Positions 1-8,533 of a DNA stretch of 21,226 nucleotides are shown piece after piece. The notes under the pieces were generated by a model, which saw only the letters and a program-made list of their open reading frames with translations, was not told the origin of the DNA and did not search any database. This stretch comes from Chara braunii (lineage: Eukaryota; Streptophyta; Charophyceae; Charales; Characeae): positions 1,965,250-1,986,475 of the forward strand of contig BFEA01000079.1 in NCBI GenBank assembly GCA_003427395.1, read 5' to 3'. A program made the translations under genes and the position numbers. Numbering within the stretch: the stretch's first letter is position 1; each line of letters starts with the position of its first letter.

Positions 1-71
<71 letters not shown>
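1..71. repeat. (GA)n microsatellite, truncated by window start
   Basis: An uninterrupted GA dinucleotide tract fills the first 71 bases and is cut by the window edge, so its true length is unknown. Sequence becomes complex at base 72. Confidence 0.99.
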
Positions 72-73
<2 letters not shown>

Positions 74-1477
74 GACCGTTGACGTGTGGAAGGGTGGAGT
101 TCATGTTTTTGGCTGTGCAAGAGCTCCACATTCTAAAACTAGAGATTTTAATTTCGAATTTTGAACTTTGAAGTTTGAACTTCAGTCCAACTTAGTAGAT
201 TTCTTGCTTGAATGCATTGTTAAATTGTTTAATTTCTACACTTGAACTTTGAATCTGGTCCATATGGTAGACAACAGAATTTGGCCTTTGTGCCTCAGCT
301 ATGACGTAAAGTTGCCGAAGTGAGGAAAGTGAAAATCATGCCACTCCTCATTGTTGAGCGGGTGACGACAAGCTGGCGGGGCGATGGAAGCGACTGCTGA
401 AGGCACTGCAGGGACTCCGTGAGGACGGTGGCGGGGTGAAGGACAAAGGAGGTGCGATGACATGATGCGGGAAGGTAGCGGGTGGAGGCTGGGCGGTCAA
501 TGAGGCGACCAGTTGACGTTATGCTTCTTCTGAAGTGGAAGATGGTGCTCATCCAGCTGTAAGAGGAATGGCGGCCACCTTGCTGTGGGAGATACGCGAC
601 GTATTGACGCCAATGGTCCTTGACCAATGGTAATAGTTGGCCGGCGCCATGACCAGCCGCTGATTCGTTACCCCCTCAAACAAAATTGAGAGAGATACCC
701 CCAGAGGCTAACGGTCGACGAGATACTCGGTCGAAGGCTGACTCAGCGATATGACTATGCCGATAGTCGGGGGCGTATGTGGGGCCCATTGATGTCGACG
801 GTTCGTGGGTGGTTTGATGGAACGACTGCGCTGACAATCAGGGGCAGACACATGGGATACCGACACCAATGGTCCTTGGCTGATGGAGTGGTCACCTGAC
901 ATCGTGATTCTTCGAGGCGTTTGCAGGCAAGTTGATGTCAGGTTTTCAGGCGCCACAACTCTTCGAGGTATTCGCAGATAAATCATGACGGGATGCTAGT
1001 GGCTGCCTTGGTTGCCCAACTTGGCGCAACGACAAGGGAGAGGGGCGCCATTTGACCGTGCGTTTGGCTGACGTTGAGGCATTCCTGCGTATCTTCCAAT
1101 GAGGCCATGCTGCTACGATCAATACAGTGTGATTCCTGCTCGTGACGGCGGAGGGGATCCGGCTAACATGAAGAGGGGGAGTAGGTAGGTTTATAGTGTG
1201 GGCAGGGGTGCAGGGTGGGGAGTACCACATGTGGGGGAGAGGGCTGGGGACTACGGGCCCTGGACCTCACTGCGTAAGGGCCGAGGCCAGGCAAGAAAGA
1301 GGGAGTTGGGAAGTGGCTTCGACGTACGGGTCGACCTGAACTCTGATTGAGCAAGGTCCACGACACAACATCCAACACAGTGAGGGGTTGGAAGGGGTCA
1401 ACCTGGCTTTCAACCAGTGGTTGGGAGAGTATTGAGCTCAGTCTAAGTTGGGTGACAGGGGTTGTAATCGATGGAAA
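72..1477. other. Long stretch without a recognisable gene
   Basis: About the first 230 bases are AT-rich with repeated TTGAACTT-like words; the rest is G-rich on the plus strand. Open frames here are short, mostly on the minus strand, and have the Pro/Ser/Arg bias expected from reading a purine-rich strand backwards. I recognise no domain. A degenerate repeat of about 51 bp is visible (CTTCGAGGCGTTTGCAG near 910 and CTTCGAGGTATTCGCAG at 961), and a CAATGGTCCTTG word occurs near 610 and again near 870. Probably eroded repeat DNA. Confidence 0.6.

Positions 1478-1545
<68 letters not shown>
1478..1545 (+). repeat. 68-base G homopolymer
   Basis: A pure run of G from 1478 to 1545 in the given sequence. 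It makes artificial poly-Gly (plus) and poly-Pro (minus) reading frames. Homopolymers this long are hard to sequence, so the real length is uncertain. Confidence 0.98.
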
Positions 1546-1546
<1 letters not shown>

Positions 1547-1655
1547 GTATCGAGAGGGACGACAAATTGGGCTTCATGGAGCTTAGCAGCCCAGCGTATG
1601 TGCTCGACCTGCGGTTGACCAGGAATGGCCAGGTCAACTATGCTACATAAAGGGG

Positions 1656-2610
1656 ATGTGTATAACTAAAATGGTAAATGAGATCATTTACCTCCACAAC
1701 ACTTACATCCGCACTCACATGGTGGTGTGTAAGCTACCGGATTGCATGCGAAACTGGTCGAGGGCGGACAGGAAAGCATGGGTGCAGACTCTAGAACCGG
1801 CATGGTTGATAGGAAAGGGGCAGTGGAAAGGGGAGTTTGAAGTAGAGGGAGGTACGGTGGTCACCTATCTACCCCATTAGAGGAAGTCGAAGATTGGCTA
1901 GTTAAAAAACGAAAGTAGGAGTCCCTCACGTTAGAGGACAAAGGGTGGGCATTCCCCTCCTCGCATGGAAAACGTCGACGGGACGTGAAAAGCAGAGGGT
2001 GGAAGAGAGACGATGATGGCCTTGGGTGAAGGTATTCAGGACGACACCGGTGGTGGCAAAATAGGTGCGAGGTCGAGTCAAGGCTTTCTTCGAGAATATT
2101 ATAAGGTCTTTTGGAGAAGAGCGGGAGTACACAGTACATGATAAACACCTACGTCAATAGTATGCTCGTGGCTACGAGACCGTATACCACCCAAGAGGTA
2201 AGGGTCGTCACAAGTGAAACGCCATTCTGTGAACACTGCTTTATGCAAGGCCACTTGGATCGAGATGGGAGATGTCTCTCTAGAGAGGAGACGGACCGGG
2301 AGTTGCTGGAGAGAGAATTGCATCGCTCTTCGGACCCGATTCGACAGACGGATGCCCAAGCTGAGTGTGATGCATGGCACATCCTAGAGTCTCTATTCGA
2401 CTCGCATATCCAGCAAGAGTTGCGCCAAGCTGAAGCTCAAAACTGCTGGTCAGAGACTCAGAGCCGACGTCGACCTCATTGGATGTGAGCACACTTGAGT
2501 GAAGGAAACAGAGATGGGGTGGCAAACGGGTAAAGCGCGAAAGGCGAGGTATGGACGAGCCAGAATATGAGCCCATCCAAATTGACGAAGCCCCCTAGTG
2601 GTTATTTGGT
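1656..2610 (+). pseudogene. Decayed gag-like ORF with a zinc-knuckle-like motif
   Basis: Three overlapping plus-strand frames join into one protein-like stretch. The first (1656-1880) ends in a segment containing GKGQWKGEFEVEGGTVV. A second frame continues as an acidic then basic segment with PLEEVEDWLVKKRK, broken by TAG. A third (2111-2488) carries C-E-H-C, then G-H, then C: CX2CX4HX6C, two residues longer after the His than the usual retroviral CX2CX4HX4C knuckle. After a frameshift near 2440-2480 a basic stretch (GGKRVKRERRG) and an acidic tail (MDEPEYEPIQIDEAP) follow to a TAG at 2596. The knuckle flanked by charged segments suggests a retroelement gag or ORF1 nucleocapsid-like protein; this is inference. 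The 2111 frame opens with TTG and has a stop just upstream, so no start is assigned. Confidence 0.45.
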
Positions 2611-2661
2611 GAGGAATCTGAGGATGATAACACCACTAGCATCCCCCTGCCCCGCCCCAAT

Positions 2662-2744
2662 CTGTCCGCCATCCCTCGCTCGGCCACCTTCGGGCACATG
2701 GAGCCACCAGTGCCTAGGCTAATCACCATATCGTGTTCACAAGC
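2662..2744 (-). repeat. Left copy of an inverted coding module
   Basis: Read on the minus strand this gives a peptide centred on EHDMVISLGTGGSM followed by PKVAERG. The same module lies on the plus strand at 3093-3175. By hand the two 83-base segments match at about 52 positions without gaps, and the peptides share VISLGT, a following G, K, E and G at the same spacing. The layout (G-T, then P-K-V-A-E-R) weakly recalls a retropepsin DSG region, but the expected Asp is Ser in both copies, so this is only a suggestion. Confidence 0.5.
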
Positions 2745-2769
2745 TTTATTGCCCCTCGCCTTGGCCCCT

Positions 2770-2891
2770 GCCCCCTTCTTCTCCACTTCTACCATACCCT
2801 CCTTCAACACCTCAGCTTGCCCTCTGCCTGGCCCCTTTTTCTCCCGGTTCTACCATACTCTCCTTCGACCCCTCAGCTTGCTCTCAAACCC
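2770..2891. repeat. Two-copy tandem repeat, about 61 bp
   Basis: Pyrimidine-rich units share TTCTACCATA, then CTCCTTC and CCTCAGCTTGC; TACCATA recurs at 2790 and 2851, a period of 61. The repeat lies between the two inverted modules and makes the Pro/Ser/Leu-rich plus-strand frames here repetitive rather than informative. Confidence 0.75.
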
Positions 2892-3092
2892 TGCTCTTTG
2901 TCCTGCTGTCGTGGGGCCAGGGGCACCCACATTCCCTCCTCGCCTTGCCCCCCCGGTCCTTGTCGTGGACTTGTTGCACTTCCATCGAGCAATCTCGATT
3001 GTCACTCGTTCGTGGTTCACGCTCTAGGGGCGGAGGGGAGGTTGGATGAACCGGGACAGGAGCGACCAACAGGGAAAGTTAGTGATCTTAGA

Positions 3093-3175
3093 TCTGCAGA
3101 ATGCGAGTATGTGATCAGCCTGGGCACCAATGGCCCCACACACTCAAAGATGGTGGAACAAGGGGTGCTGGATAG
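3093..3175 (+). repeat. Right copy of an inverted coding module
   Basis: Plus-strand partner of 2662-2744. The peptide contains ECEYVISLGTNG followed by SKMVEQG. It lies in an open frame that ends at 3248. Amino-acid conservation across the inversion (VISLGT in both) implies that the ancestor was coding and that the two copies were inserted in, or rearranged to, opposite orientations. Confidence 0.5.
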
Positions 3176-3241
3176 TCAAAGGGCCGACCCAATGGAATGG
3201 ATGGACAATGAAGAACATTCGCAAGTGGAAGGGGGGGGCGG

Positions 3242-3526
3242 GACTTGACCGGGGAACAACAAAACATGATGGTGTAAGGAAGAGGAGCGGACCAACTGCA
3301 AAAAGAGGAGGGGCAACAAGACATCACGGTGCGAGATAGGGGAGAGGATCGACTGCAAAAGGAGATTTAAGGGGGAGAGAGGGTTAAGACGAGGGACGAG
3401 GCAAGTGAATTAAACAGAGAACAACAAAAACAACCAGTGCAACAGCTGGAGGGGGAGCCTCGATCAGAGCACCTTAGATATAGGGGTTGGGCAAGAGGAC
3501 ACAGGTACCCTAGGCAGAGAACATAA
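3242..3526 (+). pseudogene. Hydrophilic Q/E/R-rich ORF remnant with internal 57-bp repeats
   Basis: One plus-strand frame stays protein-like from 3242 to a TAA at 3524, broken by stops at 3275 and 3368. It starts with about 57-bp degenerate repeats: units begin at 3242, 3290 and 3347, and the last two begin D-Q/R-L-Q-K-E. It then gives a Gln/Glu-rich stretch (NREQQKQPVQQLEGEP) and an Arg/Gly-rich end (RYRGWARGHRYPRQR). This composition is common in retroelement nucleic-acid-binding proteins, but I recognise no family. It may be an upstream part of the same ORF1 as 4423-5192. Confidence 0.35.
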
Positions 3527-3795
3527 TACTGCATCTTCAAGCGAGTGTAGGGAAGGGGCGCGAGCGGCATGAGGTACAGCAAGCGGAGAGGGGGGGGAGC
3601 CCGAAGACAAGCTGTGTCAATCGAATACTGCTGTAGGTGAGAGGGCGGGAGGGGGCTGGCTCGGGAAGAGGTGGGAGAGGTGAATTGGAGTATGAGCGGG
3701 AGGAGGGAGAAGGAGGAAAGCAATAAGCGGGTGGCGGGCAACAACGCTCAAAGAGCTCCAAGTCAATATGCAAGCTGACACGGTAGGAAGGGATC

Positions 3796-4074
3796 AGTCG
3801 ATGTCAGGCCAAGTGTGCGAGAAAAGAGAGAGCACCGACCGACCTGGAATGGGACAAGGAAGAAGCTGGCAACGACGGGACACCCCAGAGAAAGTCGATC
3901 AAGGGATGGTGGCTTGACCCCTTCCAATACATCGACATGACAGGAATAGACTCGGGTCAACCTTGGATACCAGTAGGAGCCGGTATGGATGGCGGATATG
4001 GGGCAGAGGGATACTAGAGGGAAAAGGGAAAGGGAGCGATCCCTTCCGAGGGGTGGGCGCACATAGAACTGTGA
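3796..4074 (+). pseudogene. Unrecognised ORF remnant with Gly/Tyr-rich end
   Basis: A plus-strand frame is open from about 3796 to a TAG at 4015, and continues past it to a TGA at 4072. It has a basic start, an acidic stretch (TDLEWDKEEAGNDG), then WWLDPFQYIDMTGIDSG and a Gly/Tyr-rich piece. The overlapping minus-strand frames are Leu/Pro/Ser-rich reverse readings of purine-rich DNA. No family recognised. Its position between other hydrophilic remnants suggests it is part of an old retroelement, but that is inference. Confidence 0.3.
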
Positions 4075-4422
4075 AGGTGCAAGAGCTCAGGTACTGGTAA
4101 AGAAGCGCAAGGCTTAGGATCCCCTCCCCACCGCCAAGAAAGCAAGTAGGACAGGCTGGAGATGAGACTCCACGAAGAGACGTGGATGGTCAACGGGGGG
4201 CACTCCCCAGCGGGGCTGCAGTGATAGTGGAAGTACGACTAGGAGGGGAGACTGGGGATACAGGCAGGATGCGGCTGAGATACAGGAGGGGAGGACACAG
4301 AGGGTGCTAGGGACTGGAGTGCGCAGGAAAGTCGGGGCGGGGAGTCTGAAGGAGACAGTGATGAGGGGCAGAAGCGGTCACAATGGGGATCATCATCATC
4401 AGACCGAGATCATGGGGAATCC
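4075..4422. other. Purine-rich spacer, nothing recognised
   Basis: G/A-rich on the plus strand, with short interrupted frames only. It looks like a continuation of the decayed element on both sides, with no motif I can name. Confidence 0.5.
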
Positions 4423-5192
4423 TTGAGGAGGGAACAAAAGATGGGACACGGCAGCTCCAAGGGTATGGATAGCAAAGGAAAGTATGGCAATAATGACTCC
4501 TTAACGGTCCATAGTACAGGTTGGAACTGGGCAAGTGAGAGTGTTAATCAGAGGAATGAAGGAGAGGATAACGTGAGTAAGACAATTGGGGAGGCAAGAG
4601 GGATGCAAACGAACGAAGGGCAGTCAAGTGCGAAGGGTACTGAGGGGAATGAGGGTGGTGACGCTATGAGTGATGATGATGTGGGAAAGCGAGTTGGGAA
4701 GGATAGTGGGGGGCAGGCAAACGAGAAGCGGGAGGGGAAAGTTTCTTAGATTCATCAGACTGGGCAGCGGTTATGCGGTGATCATCTTCCTCCTCTCTGC
4801 CGTCCCGAAGATGCGGGTACTCCGGAGCTCAGCTCCCTTGGGGCTACGCGGATAAGTTTCTCCAGAATCAATTGGCCACCAGCGCGGCCATGGGACTTTC
4901 ATATCGCCCATGATATTACTATGTCGATCACTAGGAGCATTAATGCCAAGCTTCCATTTGAAGAGTACATAGGGAGCGTCAACTTTTGGGAAGGGAAGGT
5001 GTGGTGGGAGAAACGGGGGAACTGAGGTGTTGCGTTTTCTTCTCTTTTCTTCTCTTTTGGGTGGACCCTGAGGATCAAAACACCCTCTCTAAAGCTAAAA
5101 TAGCAACTTGGTGGAGTAATAAGAGTAGGAAATGTATGGCGGTTAGGATTAGAGAATGGCTAGAGGGAGAAAGCTCTACAGGCTTTAAGTAA
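4423..5192 (+). pseudogene. Probable LINE ORF1 remnant
   Basis: One frame runs from 4423 to 5025 with a single TAG at 4747. Its first 108 codons are very hydrophilic (Gly, Ser, Asn, Glu, Lys), like a disordered RNA-binding region. After the stop it becomes folded-protein-like (PWDFHIAHDITMSITRSI, then VNFWEGKVWWEK). A second frame, open to 5192, continues with DPEDQNTLSKAKIATWW and a basic end. A frameshift near 5025-5060 would join them. The position directly before and slightly overlapping the endonuclease start is what is expected of ORF1. I did not recognise a zinc knuckle in it. Assignment rests mainly on context. Confidence 0.45.
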
Positions 5193-5275
5193 CTTGGAAT
5201 ATCAAGGGCATGGGTCTCAGATCGCTAGACCCCAAAAGGAGGGAGCTAATGGCCTTTGTTAAACTGCTAAGGAAA
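5189..5275 (+). pseudogene. LINE ORF2 endonuclease N-terminus (fragment)
   Basis: In the frame beginning GTA at 5189 the peptide reads VTWNIKGMG and then DPKRRELMAFVKLLRK. The T/S-W-N-I/V-(K/R)-G opening and the following basic L-x-x-L-L-R helix match the first strand and helix of the AP-like endonuclease at the start of LINE ORF2, whose Asn is a metal-site residue. It overlaps the ORF1-like frame by 4 bases in a different frame. Similarity stops at about 5275, where the frame hits stops, so the rest of the endonuclease is deleted or scrambled. Confidence 0.65.
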
Positions 5276-5479
5276 GGTGGCCTGCAGGAACGGGAGTAGG
5301 TGAAGAGGAGGGGGAGAGGATCCTGCTGGTGGTGTATAGGGAGGAGGGGGAGCTAGCTGCAGGGACGCATGATGCTATGGACTGGGCAGTGAAGTCGGGA
5401 GTCAATGGACTGCCTTCTTCCCCCGAACATAACACATACGCGTTGTAAACGAATACAACACATATGTTGCGTTTTATTC
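5276..5479 (+). other. Short unassigned open segment inside the LINE
   Basis: A plus-strand frame starting near 5302 gives GERILLVVYREEGELAAG and then THDAMDWAVKSGVNG before stopping near 5448. It is in a different frame from the endonuclease start. I cannot match it to an endonuclease motif. It may be inserted or frameshifted element sequence. Confidence 0.3.
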
Positions 5480-5822
5480 CTTTAATCCGCATATGCATTG
5501 CATTCGAGGGCAGTGCAGCAACTTTTTGGACAGTAGGCTCAGTTCTGGTCCATGGCCCAGGGCATTACACACAAAAAATGTGGTGTCGTATCTTTCCATG
5601 TTCTGGCCGAAGATTCATCCCCCTTTTGCCATTTGAGGCCTCAAACTCAATCTCTCGGGCAGATACACGGATCTACTAGATCTTCTTGCAGATCCTAAAT
5701 TCTTAATATATTGCTACGAGACTATCAAGAGTAAGCCTACCGCATGACTCCTGGAAAGGCGCGAAGCGCTCTTGATGGACTTACCGACCAACATTGTTAG
5801 AGGCCGCTTCATCTTCGAATAA
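5480..5822 (+). pseudogene. Unassigned middle fragment of the LINE fossil
   Basis: A frame that is the same as that of the downstream LINE C-terminus stays protein-like here despite in-frame stops. It includes LSSGPWPRALHTKNVVSYLS, then RYTDLLDLLADPKFLIYC, then LLERREALLMDLPTNIV. No RT fingers/palm motif (such as the FxDD box) is visible, so I cannot say whether it is the endonuclease-RT linker or another inserted gene. After 5822 the frame degrades until about 6015. Confidence 0.35.
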
Positions 5823-6014
5823 GCGTTTTTTTTTCCGAAAACTTGAATACAACGCATATGCGTGATGTTCGGGAAGACGGTAGGTAGCCCATTGGAGGGG
5901 CTGGATATGATGGGCTACCTCCCAGATGCAGAATTGACCCATCTACTTTGAAAACTGTAGGAGTCTGTAAGGGGGGCAAGCACAGCGATGAAGTCCACCT
6001 CCCCTTCTGGTTGA

Positions 6015-6665
6015 GCAAGACCAGAAGAGAATGAGTACTGGATCCTCAGGAGTGGCACCTTCCCCCCCAAAATCATAACAAGCGAAGTATCCTGCCGCAG
6101 CAAATCACCACGAAGCCATCGGTCCCTGCTCCCAAGTCTGAATGTACCAGAGGAAATCAGAGATAGATGGCCTGAAAGAGAATGGGTCCCTCAGGCGCTG
6201 ATCCTCAGATGGAATGTTGGGAGGTGGCAGGAGCAGTGTGCGATCACAAAGTCCCTGCCTGACCAGAGACATGCAGGCCTGCTATGGCAAATACACCATT
6301 TGGCAGTTCCAATGGCACAATGGATGGCAGCAAAGAGTCGGCATAAGCAGGAGTGCAGCTTGGCTCAGGGATGCGGTCAGATCGGATCAATTCCCCACCT
6401 GTTCTTACACTGCCCTGCAATTGTGGACTTTTTGAGGTGGTGGTCACCAGTAATGACAGAACCACCCCCATGCATGCTAAACGAGGAGGATGGTGCACAG
6501 ATCTTCTTAGGGACCCGAACAGCAGTGAACAGGGAAGATAAACAAAAGCTTTATGTGGCCGAGGTGGTGAGAGGGGCGGTGCTCTGGAACATTTAGACAC
6601 TGAGGAGTGAGCGTATCTTCCAGGGCAAGGAGGTGTGACTATGCAAGGTGTAAGAGGCAAGGCCC
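6015..6665 (+). pseudogene. LINE ORF2 C-terminus with RT zinc-binding motif (zf-RVT)
   Basis: From 6015, after a TGA, one frame is open to the TAG at 6594. Key segment: SLPDQRHAGLLWQIHHLAVP, a basic stretch, then cysteines and HLFLHCPAIVDFLRWW. Two Cys, then H-L-F-L-H-C and trailing Trp, is the zf-RVT pattern at the end of plant-type LINE ORF2 proteins. Beyond the TAG the same frame gives TLRSERIFQGKEV, the usual continuation of this region, followed by more stops. The zinc ligands are partly kept (QEC, GC, HC); the frame is broken, so this is a pseudogene. Confidence 0.75.
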
Positions 6666-6970
6666 TGACAGAAAAGGGTAGTGCTGCTAACTGACCTGGC
6701 CAGACAGAAGCAGTCGCAGAATGGTTGTAAGAAGTTTTGAGAATGTGGGAGGAATACCCAACCCTGGTGAAAAAGGATTTGGTGACAGGTCCTTTTGGCT
6801 TTGGCTCCTTGCTAATTTGGAGAACCAGGTACGTGTTGTGGTAGCACCTTAGTGTGTAATTGTTAGTCAGGGGCTCAGTAGGTTAGAATAGGCAGCCCGT
6901 GTAGATGTAATATAGGTAGGGGGATGAGGCCGGCCGTGATAGAGCAGGGTAGAGATAGCTGATCTCATTC
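6666..6970 (+). other. LINE 3' UTR
   Basis: G/T-rich sequence with stops in all plus frames between the ORF2 remains and the poly(A) tail. It is assigned by position alone. Confidence 0.55.
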
Positions 6971-6991
6971 AAAAAAAAAAGAAAAAAAAAA
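6971..6991 (+). repeat. LINE poly(A) tail
   Basis: A10-G-A10 follows the 3' UTR and ends the element on the plus strand, as target-primed reverse transcription leaves it. One interrupting G marks age or mutation. Confidence 0.75.
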
Positions 6992-7183
6992 GGCTGTTGT
7001 CTTCTATGAAGCACCTATGGAAAAGAGAGAAACCTGAAGGTGGTAGTGCTGAAATGATTTTGAGAAGATAGTTCTAAGCAAAGGGACGGAAAAAGATATG
7101 CACAAAAATGAGAAACTTGGGGACTGAAAGGGCATGCGGGCAAAGTGAGTAGCCATGGGAAACAGTAGTAAGGCCTGGCAGGA

Positions 7184-7316
7184 GGAAGGGTATCCGCGGG
7201 AACAAGGTCCCCCTCCCCGAGCATACATAATGAGCGTCTGGGTACACAGTCCTGTTTCCTGGCCATTATATATGCTCGGGGAAAGGATGCCTTGTAGGTG
7301 ACCATGGAACCCTTCC
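7184..7316. repeat. Long imperfect inverted repeat (hairpin)
   Basis: The inner arms 7215-7232 (CCCCGAGCATACATAATG) and 7264-7281 pair at 17 of 18 positions around a 31-base loop. Pairing resumes outward with short gaps: ACAAGG on the left matches the complement of CCTTGT at 7289-7294, and GGAAGGGT-TCC at 7184-7195 matches the complement of 7306-7316. Total arm length is about 50 bases each. It could be a foldback (MITE-like) remnant or a small-RNA precursor; the sequence alone does not decide. Confidence 0.7.
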
Positions 7317-7451
7317 CAGCCCCGCCCCCCGTACACGTCTCGGGCGGTGGGGGTATCTCTCTCTCTCTTCTCAAACAAAATTGTTGACTGCTTGCCGGGG
7401 ATGAGCAACCGGACTGATGCCCTCATAATAGAAAGTGCCTAAGTGGTTTTC

Positions 7452-7492
7452 AAAGAAGAAAAAAAAGAAAAACAGAAAAAGAAAAAGAAAAA
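7452..7492 (+). repeat. A-rich (GAAAAA)n-like tract
   Basis: Purine tract of A runs separated by single G or C. It could be the tail of a second retroposon inserted after the LINE, or a simple-sequence expansion. No upstream body was recognised. Confidence 0.6.
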
Positions 7493-7854
7493 GTTGCTCA
7501 AACTCTAACTTTCTTTTGGGTGCCTTTCTTTATCTTCTGGCTAAGATCAATCATCAAGTGCAGCATCTGTTGCTTGAAGTTCAATGTTCCATGAACTTCA
7601 ATGGTCATTGAACTTGATTCAGTTGGAACTTGAAACTTTGGCCATTGTTCTGCCCGGTCCCTGCTCTATGGGATCTCCTTGTCTGGCATCCCTGGTAACA
7701 GTGGACCGATCCAAACGGTCCACGTGCACAAATGTCTGGAGGTCCCAATCATGTCCGGAACACCAAGAAGGTCCAGAACAGTGCAAGCATAGATCCGGCT
7801 GGACGTTCCGGTATGTCTGGTGTTTGGGTCCAGAGTAACCATGAATACTATACA
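7493..7854. other. No gene seen; TTGAAC-word cluster with a 10-bp hairpin
   Basis: Short frames on both strands overlap each other without recognisable domains. TTGAAGTTCA at 7574-7583 and TGAACTTCAA at 7592-7601 form a perfect 10-bp inverted repeat with an 8-base loop, inside a cluster of TTGAAC/GTTCAA words. The stretch probably holds decayed sequence 3' of the integrase on the minus strand. Confidence 0.5.
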
Positions 7855-8270
7855 ACCTGGTTATCTAAGGCCATTCAAAATCCCAATCTAGCCGATCAAG
7901 AGAACTGTAGTACTGCAACAGCTGCTGTGCTAATTTGCTAATCTGCTTAGCCTGTCCGTTAGTCTCAAAGTGATTACATTATGTCGTTTCGAGTTCTGAA
8001 CCAAGCTTCACTGCGAGGTTCTGCCGCTGTTCAGCTGTGAACCTAACATCTCTGCCGCTCACAATGCTCGTCCGTAATCCAAATTGTTTAATCCTGTTGT
8101 TTTCAGATTCAGTAATTCCTAACTCAGTCTTGGCATTAGAAAGTTGTGGTATGGATCTGGCAAACTTAGAGAATCTGTCAATAATAACCAGAATCTTATT
8201 TGTTCCCATTACTTATCACTAGCATATCCATGAAGTCCATAGCCAGAGACTAGCCTGGTCCTTCGGGAAT
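7855..8270 (-). pseudogene. Integrase core fragment (Ty3/gypsy pol)
   Basis: Minus strand. SLAMDFMDMLVISNGNK begins the RNase-H-like core and keeps the first Asp of the DDE triad (MDF). After a frameshift comes ILVIIDRFSKFARSIPQL, then FGLRTSIVSGRDVRFT, where the usual S-D-R has become S-G-R, so the second catalytic Asp is lost. Farther on ETNGQAKQISKLAQQLL stands where Q-T-(D/N)-G-Q-x-E-R is expected, so the catalytic Glu is Lys. The HHCC N-terminal zinc domain is missing; the neighbouring sequence is the inverted gag copy. Not functional. Confidence 0.8.
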
Positions 8271-8296
8271 GGGACAGCGGCACAGAAGCTACCACC

Positions 8297-8501
8297 GAGC
8301 TCCGTTTGTTGGAGACTCTCAAGTACATAAATGTTTGGGCTGTTACGCCTCATTAAGGTCACCATGGTATCCTACAACCTCAATGTGCTCCTAATGAGCT
8401 GTCTCAGGTCCCCACCCGAACATGTCATGAATTTGTTGGCCAGTGAGGCTAACAACAGAAGCACAACCTTGCTTCTCATAGCAGCAAAGCGTTGCAGTTA
8501 G
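8297..8501 (+). repeat. Palindrome arm: inverted copy of gag segment
   Basis: Read on the plus strand this segment matches the minus-strand gag at 8534-8751 over almost its whole length. Landmarks are TTTGTTGGAGACT, CGCCTCATTAAGGTC, AATTTGTTGGCCAGTGAGG and GCAGCAAAGC followed by GTTGCAGTTAG or the same with one change. It contains a short deletion (about 12 bases near 8345) relative to its partner. The peptide starts LLETLKYINVW, compared with LLETHKYINVR in the gag. Confidence 0.85.
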
Positions 8502-8533
8502 GTCCGACACACTAGCGTTCTTCAAAGCCGCCT

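Larger units (their letters stand above)
4423..6991 (+). mobile_element. LINE (non-LTR retrotransposon) fossil, internally deleted, with 3' poly(A)
   Basis: The order of parts is that of a plant-type LINE: a hydrophilic ORF1-like region, an overlapping start of an AP-like endonuclease, an RT zinc-binding C-terminus, a 3' UTR of about 375 bases, and an A-rich tail at 6971-6991. The RT catalytic domain, which should occupy several hundred codons between endonuclease and C-terminus, is essentially missing, so the copy is deleted as well as mutated. The 5' boundary is uncertain and could lie farther upstream (3242 or before). I could not find a target-site duplication by eye. Confidence 0.7.

Noticed and set aside
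1347-1637. ORFs with poly-Gly or poly-Pro
   Set aside because: Produced by the G68 homopolymer.
3115-4062. Several Leu/Pro/Ser-rich minus-strand ORFs
   Set aside because: Reverse reading of purine-rich plus-strand coding remains, which give the more protein-like sequence.
7004-7426. Minus-strand ORFs of 140 and 119 codons
   Set aside because: They overlap each other across a long hairpin and CT-rich sequence and have no domain. Probably chance frames.
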